This document shows positions 1 to 6,422 of a DNA stretch of 7,700 bases, in pieces. Below the pieces are notes generated by a model that was not told where the DNA came from, did no database searches, and worked only from the letters and a program-made list of their open reading frames with translations. The DNA comes from an uncultured Caulobacterales bacterium (GTDB lineage: Bacteria > Pseudomonadota > Alphaproteobacteria > Caulobacterales > Maricaulaceae), in the NCBI GenBank assembly GCA_938007945.1, contig CALLME010000058.1:1-7700 (forward strand), given 5' to 3'. A program made the position numbers and the translations under genes. Position 1 is the stretch's first letter. Each line of letters starts with the position of its first letter.

Positions 1-2
1 GT

Positions 3-1268
3 GCCGTACGTCTGGAGGAAATGATTAATTATTTCCCTTATGATTATACCGCGCCGCGTTCTGCTGATACGCCGTTTAACGCGAATGTCACCGTGACTGA
101 GACGCCGTGGAATAGCGATACAAAGCTGATGCATATCGGCATTAAAGGCTATGTCCCGCCCGTCAAAGAACGCCCCGATAGCAATATCGTATTCCTGATC
201 GATACGTCGGGCTCTATGCGCGCGCCCAATAAATTACCGCTGCTGATTAGTAGTTTTAAGATGATGCTCAAAACGCTCGACGAAGATGATACTGTGTCCA
301 TCGTCACCTATGCGGGGAGCGCGGGCACGGTCTTAGACCCCACGCCCGCAAGCGATAAAGATAAAATCCACGCTGCATTAAATAACCTGCGTGCAGGCGG
401 CTCGACCGCAGGCGCTGCGGGTCTGGAACTCGCCTATATCAAAGCGAAAGAGAGCTTTAAAAAAGAGGGCTCAAACCGCGTTATACTCGCCACAGATGGG
501 GACTTTAATGTTGGGTTCAGCTCGCATGAAGAGATGAAAACCTTCATTGAGACAAAGCGCAAGACGGGCGTGTTCTTGTCCGTGCTTGGTTTTGGCAATG
601 GCAATTATAATGATCAGTTGATGCAAGCGCTGGCGCAGAACGGCAACGGCATTGCAGCCTATATTGATACGTTATCAGAGGCTAACAAAGTGCTCGGCGA
701 CGCGGCAGGCGGGGCACTGCTGACAATTGCCAAAGACGTGAAAATCCAAGTTGAGTTTAATCCCGCGACAATTGCGGAATACCGCTTAATTGGCTATGAA
801 ACACGCGCGTTAAAACGCCAAGATTTCAATAATGACAAAGTCGATGCGGGCGACATCGGTGCAGGCCATAGCGTGACAGCGGTCTATGAAATCACGCCTG
901 TCGGCTCGCCTGCGGTCACGATAGATAAGCTCCGCTATGTCAGTGAGGACGCGCCGAAAACAACCGGTTCGGACGAATATGCCTTTGTGAAAATCCGTCA
1001 CAAATTACCAGATGCGGACACTTCTACACTGCAAACTTTTCCTGTCGGCAAAGGCCAAGAGCGCCGCTTCAGTCGTGCGTCCAATGATGCACGTTTTGCA
1101 ACGGCAGTCGCCGCCTTTGGTCAAAAACTGCGCGGGGACAGTCAAGTCGCGGATTATAGCTATGGTGATATTATCGCACAGGCAAATAAGGCCAAGGGTG
1201 AAGATAAGTACGGCTACCGCGCTGAATTTATTAAACTCGTTAGGCTCGCCGAAGGTCTGTCAGATTAG
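3..1268 (+). CDS. YfbK-like von Willebrand factor A domain protein, 5' end cut by the window
   Basis: This is the C-terminal part of a VWA protein of the YfbK type (N-terminal Vwf-associated region, VWA domain, C-terminal DUF3520). The reading frame is open to the window edge. The codons before the first ATG (base 21) read AVRLEE, which joins MINYFPYDY to form the conserved VRxEEMINYF block of the family, so that ATG is internal and the signal or lipoprotein region lies outside the window. Counting from the ATG, the metal-ion-dependent adhesion site is DTSGS (residues 61-65), with Thr129 in GGSTAG and Asp159 in ATDGD. All five classic MIDAS residues appear intact, so metal-dependent ligand binding is likely. 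Residues from about 245 to the end match the DUF3520 position, and the terminal RAEFIKLVRLAEGLSD looks like a complete C-terminus. Family members are usually envelope-associated, but their function is not established. The stop overlaps the convergent lepB stop by 4 bases. Confidence 0.9.
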   Translation, partial: AVRLEEMINYFPYDYTAPRSADTPFNANVTVTETPWNSDTKLMHIGIKGYVPPVKERPDSNIVFLIDTSGSMRAPNKLPLLISSFKMMLKTLDEDDTVSIVTYAGSAGTVLDPTPASDKDKIHAALNNLRAGGSTAGAAGLELAYIKAKESFKKEGSNRVILATDGDFNVGFSSHEEMKTFIETKRKTGVFLSVLGFGNGNYNDQLMQALAQNGNGIAAYIDTLSEANKVLGDAAGGALLTIAKDVKIQVEFNPATIAEYRLIGYETRALKRQDFNNDKVDAGDIGAGHSVTAVYEITPVGSPAVTIDKLRYVSEDAPKTTGSDEYAFVKIRHKLPDADTSTLQTFPVGKGQERRFSRASNDARFATAVAAFGQKLRGDSQVADYSYGDIIAQANKAKGEDKYGYRAEFIKLVRLAEGLSD

Positions 1269-2074
1269 AGTTTTTTGAACCACCGCTTAGGGGGGCAATA
1301 AAGCCCCTCTTCTTCGGGGCAGCGCTTGAAACTAAACATCATCAAATCCGCGCGACCTATCAAATGGTCGAGCGGGACAAGGCCAGGGCCTTGAGGGCCT
1401 GCTCGGCTGTCGATTGAATTATCGCGATTATCGCCCATAAAAAAAACATGGCCTTCGGGCACAGAAAATGGCCCGACATTATCAAGCGCGCCTTGATCCG
1501 TTTGCTCATAAATAATGTGGCTTCCGTCCTCACCAGGCCAGCTTTCGCGGTAGACATCAACACCCGCCACAGCCCCTTGCGGCCATGCCATAGGATTGAA
1601 ACGGGCGAGCCCAGTTTTCTTAGGCGCAAAGGCTCCCGAATGTTGGCGGTAAAGGTGACTACCAATCGCCTCGCGCTCTATCATCTGTCCGTTTAGGATA
1701 AGACGCCCGCCTGTCACAGCAATCGTATCACCTGGCAGTCCGACCACGCGCTTAATCATAATCATGCCCGTCGTCGGGTTTTTAAATACGGCTACATCGC
1801 CGCGCGTCGGTAGCTTGCTCATGACTTTCCCAGCTTTTAAAATCGGCAAGCGGTCAAACCCAAAGGGCAGGGAATAGCGCGAATAGCCATAAGCATATTT
1901 GGACACATATAGATGGTCGCCGACCTCGAGTGTGGGCTGCATACTCTCGCTTGGGATTTTGTAATGTCCCCAAACAAAAGTAAAAAACACCGTGATAAAG
2001 GCAAACAATCCAAGCAGGAATTTCAGCTCGGAAATAATGCGATCTTTTAGGCTTAAATCAGATGTGTCAGTCAT
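1265..2074 (-). CDS. lepB: Signal peptidase I
   Basis: This is a type I signal peptidase (family S26), a membrane serine protease that cleaves signal peptides from exported preproteins on the outer face of the cytoplasmic membrane. With the ATG at 2074 it has 269 residues. There is one membrane segment (about residues 17-38), then IPSESMQPTL with catalytic Ser44, KRVVGLPGD with catalytic Lys108, and the conserved box MGDNRDNSIDSR (213-224). The frame is open further upstream to a GTG at 2131 (288 residues). I prefer 2074 because a TATAAT on the same strand (2138-2133) would start transcription after the GTG, and because the longer form would place a polar 19-residue leader before a typical N-terminus. 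Neither start has a clear Shine-Dalgarno. The C-terminal tail has two cysteines (CPEEEGLYC). It is transcribed alone here, divergent from tsaC and convergent with the VWA gene, unlike the usual alphaproteobacterial lepB-rnc-era setting. Confidence 0.95.
   Translation of the reverse strand: MTDTSDLSLKDRIISELKFLLGLFAFITVFFTFVWGHYKIPSESMQPTLEVGDHLYVSKYAYGYSRYSLPFGFDRLPILKAGKVMSKLPTRGDVAVFKNPTTGMIMIKRVVGLPGDTIAVTGGRLILNGQMIEREAIGSHLYRQHSGAFAPKKTGLARFNPMAWPQGAVAGVDVYRESWPGEDGSHIIYEQTDQGALDNVGPFSVPEGHVFFMGDNRDNSIDSRAGPQGPGLVPLDHLIGRADLMMFSFKRCPEEEGLYCPPKRWFKKL
1289..1310 (+). terminator. Possible weak terminator hairpin after the VWA gene
   Basis: AGGGGGGC (1289-1296) pairs with GCCCCTCT (1303-1310) around the loop AATAAA, giving 8 pairs with one G-U. 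It lies 20 bases after the VWA stop and is followed by only a short pyrimidine run (TCTTC), not a true T-tract. A T6 run sits before the hairpin (1271-1276), which is the wrong side for + transcripts. It lies inside the 3' end of lepB on the other strand, so coding constraint may explain part of it. Confidence is low. Confidence 0.3.
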
Positions 2075-2132
2075 GCGTTTGGAATGGACATAGAGATGCG
2101 AAGGGTCAAGCGGCAATGTAAGTGATGGCACG

Positions 2133-2138
2133 ATTATA
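2133..2138 (-). promoter_or_regulatory. Candidate -10 element for lepB
   Basis: On the minus strand these bases read TATAAT, a perfect sigma-70 -10 hexamer, placed so that transcription would begin near base 2126, about 50 bases before the lepB ATG at 2074. No good -35 is visible at 16-18 bases (the 17-base position reads ATTCCG). It lies between the two divergent start codons preferred here, where a lepB promoter is expected. A single hexamer match is weak evidence by itself. Confidence 0.4.
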
Positions 2139-2190
2139 CAGTGAATTGTTTATGGCGGAATGCCCCGTCATGACCTATGTAACGGATGTG

Positions 2191-3132
2191 ATGAAACCGA
2201 AAAACATCAAGCTCGCGGATGAGACGAGTTTTGCCGCCGCGCTTAAGATATTGCGCGATGGGGGGCTTGTCGCTTTGCCGACAGAGACGGTTTACGGCCT
2301 TGCCGCAGATGCGAGCAATGACGCCGCCGTGGCCCACGTTTATGCGCTCAAAGGCCGGCCAGCACATAACCCCCTTATCGCGCATATATTGCGGCCCGAA
2401 GAGGCGGGTGCGCTTGCCCATGTGAACGCGCTCGCGCAGTCACTGATAGACGCATTTTGGCCTGGGCCTTTGACGCTAGTGCTCCCGCGCAAAAACACAG
2501 AGCTAAGTCAAATAGCTGGCGGATGGTTGCCAACGATTGCTCTGCGGTGTCCTGATACAGTCTGGCGCGAAGCTTTCATAAAAAGCGGATGGACGTCGCC
2601 GCTGTTTATGCCGAGCGCTAATCTGTCAGGCCGTATCAGCCCGACAACAGCCGCCCATGTCGCGGCGGATTTTGGCGATAAGATCAACCTGATTATTGAC
2701 GGGGGCGCGTGTAGCGGCGGGGTTGAGTCGACTGTACTGCAAATCCATGAGGGCCATGCTGTGTTGCTCCGCCCGGGCACAATCGCGGCGGAAGATTTTG
2801 CACCCTTTGTGACTGATTTGCGCTTACCAGATACCGCGCCGATAATTTCCGCACCCGGTATGCTCGCGAGCCACTACGCGCCGCGCGCGAAAGTACGTTT
2901 AAATGCTATTGACGTGAGAGAAGGCGAAGTGCTCCTCGGATTTGGCGCGGTCATGGGAGATTTAAACCTTTCATCATTGGGTGATTGTGCAGAGGCCGCG
3001 CATAATCTCTATGATTATTTGCGGCGTCTTGACCGTGAGGGCGTGCAGACGATTGCGGTCGCACCCATTCCAAAACACGGCCTTGGGCTCGCGATTAATG
3101 ACCGCCTTAAACGTGCGGCGGCTGACCGATGA
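2191..3132 (+). CDS. tsaC: L-threonylcarbamoyladenylate synthase, long Sua5/YwlC type
   Basis: This enzyme makes threonylcarbamoyl-AMP from threonine, bicarbonate and ATP in the cytoplasm, the first step of t6A37 modification of ANN-decoding tRNAs; TsaD and its partners then transfer the group. From the ATG at 2191 it has 313 residues. The YrdC domain shows PTETVYGLAADA (30-41), KGRPAHNPL (54-62), SANLSGRISP (142-151) and GGVESTV (176-182). The linker motif APGMLASHYAP (221-231) then leads into the C-terminal Sua5 domain, so this is the long form rather than the roughly 190-residue TsaC. The frame is open to a GTG at 2122, with ATGs at 2125, 2152 and 2170. I chose 2191 because MKPKNIKLADETSF matches the usual short run before the YrdC domain and because the longest form would overlap the long form of lepB. 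Shine-Dalgarno signals are weak at all candidates. The stop overlaps the next gene's start (ATGA), which suggests translational coupling. Confidence 0.93.
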   Translation: MKPKNIKLADETSFAAALKILRDGGLVALPTETVYGLAADASNDAAVAHVYALKGRPAHNPLIAHILRPEEAGALAHVNALAQSLIDAFWPGPLTLVLPRKNTELSQIAGGWLPTIALRCPDTVWREAFIKSGWTSPLFMPSANLSGRISPTTAAHVAADFGDKINLIIDGGACSGGVESTVLQIHEGHAVLLRPGTIAAEDFAPFVTDLRLPDTAPIISAPGMLASHYAPRAKVRLNAIDVREGEVLLGFGAVMGDLNLSSLGDCAEAAHNLYDYLRRLDREGVQTIAVAPIPKHGLGLAINDRLKRAAADR

Positions 3133-4517
3133 GTGAAGGTATAACGGCATTGCGGAACGAATTGCCGTTGGGCGCGTGGACGACGGATACCGATATCATC
3201 GCGCCGCAGCTTACTGAATGGCGCGATAAATATTTTGGAAATACGCCCATTATGCTGACTCCACGCAAAACGGAGGAGGTCGCGCGAGCGGTGAAAATTT
3301 GCAGAGCTCACGGCCTTAAAATCGTCCCGCAGGGCGGGAATACGGGGCTTGTGGGCGGGCAAACGCCGCAGGGTGAAGTTCTGTTGAGCCTGCGTAAAAT
3401 GACTGCGGTGCGCGCCGTAAATCCCACAAATAATTCTATCATAATCGAAGCAGGGGCGACGCTGACGTGCCTGCAAGACGCTGCGGATGAAGTAGGCCGC
3501 AAATTCCCACTCTCGCTCGCCTCAGAAGGTAGTTGCACTGTTGGCGGCGTTCTTTCGACCAATGCAGGCGGGGTGCATGTGCTGAAATACGGCACGACCA
3601 AAGATCTTGTCTTTGGCGTTGAAGCGGTGCTGGCAGACGGACGGATTTTTAACGGGCTGACCGACCTTCGCAAAGATAATACGGGGTATGATTTAAATCG
3701 CCTTTTCCTCGGCGCAGAAGGTACGCTTGGCATTATCACAGCTGCGAGCCTGAAGCTTTTTCCTAAGCCTATTCACGTGCAGCGAGCTATGATTGGGCTA
3801 AAAACTCCATCTGATGCGCTTAAGATTTTAGAGCTCGCCAGTCGCAATCCTGCCCTCGCTATGTTTGAAGTGATGCCTAAAATCGGTATGGAGTTGGTGA
3901 CGACCCATATTGAGGGGCAGCGCTATCCATTTGACGCCCCGCATGAATGGTTCGCGCTTCTTGATTGGGAAGTGGACAGTGAAGCGGCGGGGCTGGCGAT
4001 TGCTGAGCACTTACTAGGTCAGGCATTAGAGCAAGACCTCGCGCAGGACGTCATCATCGCGCAATCAGACACTCAGGCGGCGCAACTCCTTGCTTTGCGA
4101 GAGAATATGTCGGCAGGACAGAAATTCCTCGGCGGCTCGGTGAAACAAGACATTACCGTGCCTATATTTGATATTCCTGAGTTTTTATCTGTCGCCGATG
4201 AAGCGGTTATTAAGGCCATTCCGGGCGCGCGGCCTGTTGCCTTTGGGCACTTTGGCGATGGCAATATTCACTATAACATCGGTCGTCCGCTTGAGATGGA
4301 ACCAGAGGCCTTTCTGGCGCGTTGGGAAGACATATCAAATATTGTGTTTGATGTGGTCGAACGCTTTGGCGGATCCATCAGCGCAGAACACGGCATTGGC
4401 ATTATGAAAAAAGATGACCTTGCCGCCCGCGCTGATCCTGTGAAACTTTCTCTTTTGAAAGCTGTCAAAAATGCGCTAGACCCAGACAATATCATGAACC
4501 CACGCGTACTGATTTAA
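3129..4517 (+). CDS. FAD-binding oxidoreductase, GlcD / D-2-hydroxyglutarate dehydrogenase-like
   Basis: This is a 462-residue flavoprotein of the VAO/PCMH family, the usual length for the group that includes D-2-hydroxyglutarate dehydrogenase, D-lactate dehydrogenase and GlcD. These enzymes oxidise D-2-hydroxyacids and pass electrons to the respiratory chain or a flavoprotein carrier. The FAD-binding part shows VPQGGNTGLVGGQTP (66-80), GGVLSTNAGGVHVLKYGTT (139-157) and DNTGYDLNRLFLGAEGTLG (183-201). The C-terminal FAD-oxidase domain carries GHFGDGNIHYNI (373-384) and SAEHGIG (418-424). His374, His381 and Glu420 fit the metal site known in D-2-hydroxyglutarate dehydrogenases. No iron-sulfur motif or extra domain is present. 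The substrate cannot be fixed from sequence; 2-hydroxyglutarate and D-lactate are both reasonable. The ATG overlaps the tsaC stop by 4 bases. No signal peptide is seen, so it should be cytoplasmic or peripheral to the membrane. Confidence 0.9.
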   Translation: MSEGITALRNELPLGAWTTDTDIIAPQLTEWRDKYFGNTPIMLTPRKTEEVARAVKICRAHGLKIVPQGGNTGLVGGQTPQGEVLLSLRKMTAVRAVNPTNNSIIIEAGATLTCLQDAADEVGRKFPLSLASEGSCTVGGVLSTNAGGVHVLKYGTTKDLVFGVEAVLADGRIFNGLTDLRKDNTGYDLNRLFLGAEGTLGIITAASLKLFPKPIHVQRAMIGLKTPSDALKILELASRNPALAMFEVMPKIGMELVTTHIEGQRYPFDAPHEWFALLDWEVDSEAAGLAIAEHLLGQALEQDLAQDVIIAQSDTQAAQLLALRENMSAGQKFLGGSVKQDITVPIFDIPEFLSVADEAVIKAIPGARPVAFGHFGDGNIHYNIGRPLEMEPEAFLARWEDISNIVFDVVERFGGSISAEHGIGIMKKDDLAARADPVKLSLLKAVKNALDPDNIMNPRVLI

Positions 4518-4529
4518 ATGGTTTAAATC
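4511..4529. repeat. Perfect 8-base inverted repeat over the flavoprotein stop codon
   Basis: GATTTAAA (4511-4518), spacer TGG, TTTAAATC (4522-4529). The two arms are exact inverted copies, and the left arm contains the TAA stop of the flavoprotein gene. It is AT-rich with no T-tract after it, so it is a poor intrinsic terminator. It lies 10 bases before the yaaA Shine-Dalgarno, a place where an operator or a weak RNA stem could act. Its two TTAA cores are 5 bases apart, not the 7 of a consensus CtrA box. The symmetry is seen; a function is only a guess. Confidence 0.5.
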
Positions 4530-4538
4530 GACGTTATG

Positions 4539-4544
4539 AGGAGG
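4539..4544 (+). promoter_or_regulatory. Strong ribosome binding site of yaaA
   Basis: AGGAGG within GAGGAGGAG (4538-4546) is the best Shine-Dalgarno in the window. It is 10 bases from the ATG at 4555 (8 from the overlapping GGAG at 4543-4546) but only 4 bases from the alternative GTG at 4549, which favours the ATG. An ATG directly followed by TGA (4547-4552) lies between the site and the start. Confidence 0.75.
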
Positions 4545-4554
4545 AGATGTGATT

Positions 4555-5340
4555 ATGCTAACCCTACTTTCCCCTGCAAAAAAACTAAATTTTGATGCGC
4601 CCGACACGTCTCTCGCGCCGACCAAGCCGCGTTTCAATAAAGATGTTTCAGAGCTTGCCAAAGTCGCGAAGACACAAAGCGCGGATGACCTCAAACGTCT
4701 GATGCATATTTCAGATAATCTGGCGGAACTGAATGCGGAGCGGTTTAAGGTTTTTAATCTTGAAGGCAAATCAAATAGCGCGAAACAAGCCGTGTTGTCA
4801 TTTGACGGCGATGTATATTGGGGTTTGGATGCAAAATCTATGTCTGATAGCACGCTGGAATATGCGCAAAGCCATTTACGAATTCTCTCTGGTCTATACG
4901 GCGTTTTACGCCCGCTTGATGCAATACAGCCTCACCGCCTTGAAATGGGCACAAAGCTTGAAACCAAACGCGGCGGTTCGCTTTATAATTTTTGGGGATC
5001 TCAAATTACGCAGCAACTCTTAGAAGACTTGAGCGGTCATCACGACCAGACGATTATGAACCTAGCGTCAAATGAATATTTCAAAGCCGTAGATAAAAAG
5101 GTGCTAGACCGTTCTGTCGTGACGGCAAAATTCGTGAACGTGAAAGACGGTAAATCGCGCGTTGTGATGTATTACGCGAAACATGCGCGCGGCCAAATGG
5201 CGCGTTGGATAATGGATAACCGCGTCAGTAAGGCAGCTGATTTGAAAGACTTTGACCTCGGCGATTATAAGTTTATGCCCAAGGACAGCTCGGAGTCGGA
5301 ACTTGTCTTTTCGCGTAAACAACCGCCGCCAAAAAAATAG
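4555..5340 (+). CDS. yaaA: Peroxide stress protein YaaA (DUF328/UPF0246)
   Basis: This is a 261-residue member of the YaaA family, close in length to the E. coli protein (258). In E. coli, YaaA is induced by OxyR during hydrogen peroxide stress, lowers free intracellular iron and so limits Fenton damage to DNA and proteins; it is cytoplasmic and has been reported to bind DNA. Counting from the ATG at 4555, family blocks are LLSPAKKLNF (4-13), FDGDVYWGLDA (83-93), GLYGVLRPLDAIQPHRLEMG (113-132), NLASNEYFK (169-177) and YYAKHARGQMARW (206-218). The tail RKQPPPKK is basic and proline-rich. A GTG two codons upstream (4549) is possible, but ribosome binding site spacing and the family N-terminus (MLxLLSPAK) favour 4555. 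It follows the flavoprotein gene by 37 bases and may be in the same operon, although the strong ribosome binding site could give independent expression. No OxyR site can be called by eye. Confidence 0.95.
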   Translation: MLTLLSPAKKLNFDAPDTSLAPTKPRFNKDVSELAKVAKTQSADDLKRLMHISDNLAELNAERFKVFNLEGKSNSAKQAVLSFDGDVYWGLDAKSMSDSTLEYAQSHLRILSGLYGVLRPLDAIQPHRLEMGTKLETKRGGSLYNFWGSQITQQLLEDLSGHHDQTIMNLASNEYFKAVDKKVLDRSVVTAKFVNVKDGKSRVVMYYAKHARGQMARWIMDNRVSKAADLKDFDLGDYKFMPKDSSESELVFSRKQPPPKK

Positions 5341-5466
5341 CGCAAGACTATCTGTAAAGCGTTTCTCGCCCGTTCCTAAGAAAGTCTGCCTATCTCTCGT
5401 TTTGTTCCCATTGTAAAACCTATTCCGAGTCCGCAAAGTGATGTTGAATGGCCGTGGAAGTTTTCG

Positions 5467-6417
5467 GTGCGTGATTGGAAACAGATTCTGATCCGTGTTG
5501 CAAGAGAAGTGATGAATGACAATGTCGGCGTCGTTGCGGCGGGCGTCGCTTTTTTCAGCTTACTCGCGGTGTTTCCATTACTTACGGCGGGGCTATCAAT
5601 CTACGGCTATTTTGCAGATCCCGCAGATGCGCAAGATATGTTGGCGCAAGTCAGTGGTGTTCTGCCGAGAGATGCTTGGAACCTTCTAAATGATCAGATA
5701 TCATCCGTGGTCAATCAACCGAGCGCGAATTTAGGTTTTGGTATTGCAATCGGTATGATGGTCGCACTTTACAGTGCTGGCGCAGGTATTCGCGCAATTA
5801 TGCGCGCGATGAATATTGCGTACGGCGAAGCGGAATCGCGAAGTTTCACGAAATTTTACGCGCTCGCGGGTAGCATGACCCTTTCGATGATTGTGTTTAT
5901 GTGGATTTCACTCGCCGTCATTATCGGTGTACCCGCCTTGCTAAACCTTCTGCATTTGGAGGGCGTCGCTATCATATTTGCCCGCGCCTTGCCATGGATG
6001 TTGCTTGTTGGACTGTTCGCATTTGCCTCTGGCGTGCTTTACCGATTTGGCCCAAGCCGCCGACCCGCGAAGAAACGTTGGGTCTATCCAGGTATCGTTT
6101 TTACGACTAGCGCGTGGCTTATCTTGTCGGGTGGATTTTCGTTTTTCGTCTCTAATTTCGGGCGTTATAATGCGACCTATGGCAGCTTGAGCGCTGTTAT
6201 AATCTTGCTCATTTGGTTCTGGCTAACGGCCTTTATTGTGATTGTCGGCGCCGAACTTAACGCGGAAATGGAACGCCAAACATCCGCCGACACGACCCGT
6301 GGGCCTGACCGTCTTATCGGCAATAGAGGCGCTGTGGTCGCAGATTTTGATGCCCGCGCCCCCAAGGCTGATGACGGCGATGTGCAGGGCGGGGACGGGC
6401 AAAAGCCAGGCGATTAA
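5467..6417 (+). CDS. YihY/virulence factor BrkB family inner membrane protein
   Basis: This 316-residue polytopic protein has about six membrane segments (near residues 22-46, 86-108, 133-156, 170-192, 207-229 and 239-263). The family signature DNVGVVAAGVAFFSLLAVFP (18-37) is clear, and so is the end of the last helix, GAELNAEMERQT (261-272), followed by a hydrophilic Asp/Gly-rich tail (residues 273-316). Members were once misnamed ribonuclease BN; no RNase activity belongs to this family, and its function (transport or envelope role) is not settled. The start is the GTG at 5467, with GGAAG 6 bases upstream. The frame stays open for 29 more codons back to a TAA at 5377, with no ATG, GTG or TTG in it, so the true N-terminus is uncertain. 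It is 126 bases after yaaA and ends inside a palindrome shared with the convergent SRAP gene. Confidence 0.92.
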   Translation: MRDWKQILIRVAREVMNDNVGVVAAGVAFFSLLAVFPLLTAGLSIYGYFADPADAQDMLAQVSGVLPRDAWNLLNDQISSVVNQPSANLGFGIAIGMMVALYSAGAGIRAIMRAMNIAYGEAESRSFTKFYALAGSMTLSMIVFMWISLAVIIGVPALLNLLHLEGVAIIFARALPWMLLVGLFAFASGVLYRFGPSRRPAKKRWVYPGIVFTTSAWLILSGGFSFFVSNFGRYNATYGSLSAVIILLIWFWLTAFIVIVGAELNAEMERQTSADTTRGPDRLIGNRGAVVADFDARAPKADDGDVQGGDGQKPGD

Positions 6418-6422
6418 TCGCC
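6409..6422. repeat. 14-base perfect palindrome at two convergent stop codons
   Basis: GGCGATTAATCGCC is its own reverse complement. Read on either strand it encodes Gly-Asp-stop, so the YihY protein (ending KPGD) and the SRAP protein (ending AFGD) share the same last codons through one double-stranded site. The two TAA stops overlap in the central TTAA. As RNA it could form a six-pair stem with almost no loop, and no T-tract follows on either strand, so it is not a standard terminator. Confidence 0.7.

Noticed and set aside
2353..2360. GGCCGGCC palindrome in tsaC
   Set aside because: It encodes part of the conserved KGRP motif and is explained by coding.
3015..3739. Two long open frames on the minus strand (143 and 153 codons) over tsaC and the flavoprotein gene
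   Set aside because: They lie opposite well-supported genes, have low-complexity Arg/Ser/Pro-rich translations without domains, and are expected antisense shadows of GC-biased coding.
4514..4526. CtrA-like pair of TTAA cores before yaaA
   Set aside because: The spacer is 5 bases, not the 7 of the consensus, and the flanking bases do not match.
4536..4595. 19-codon frame starting ATG AGG AGG AGA over the yaaA start, as a possible leader peptide with rare Arg codons
   Set aside because: Its first codons are the yaaA Shine-Dalgarno itself, it has no ribosome binding site of its own, and the rest is out-of-frame yaaA.
5342..5389. Possible nested hairpin after yaaA (GCAAGAC with GTCTGC, and TTTCT with AGAAA)
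   Set aside because: The stems are short, contain a bulge and a 13-base asymmetric interior loop, and no clean T-tract follows directly. Not reliable as a terminator.
5427..5431. GANTC (CcrM-type) site in the gap before the YihY gene
   Set aside because: Single GANTC sites occur at background frequency elsewhere in the window, and no promoter can be placed around this one.
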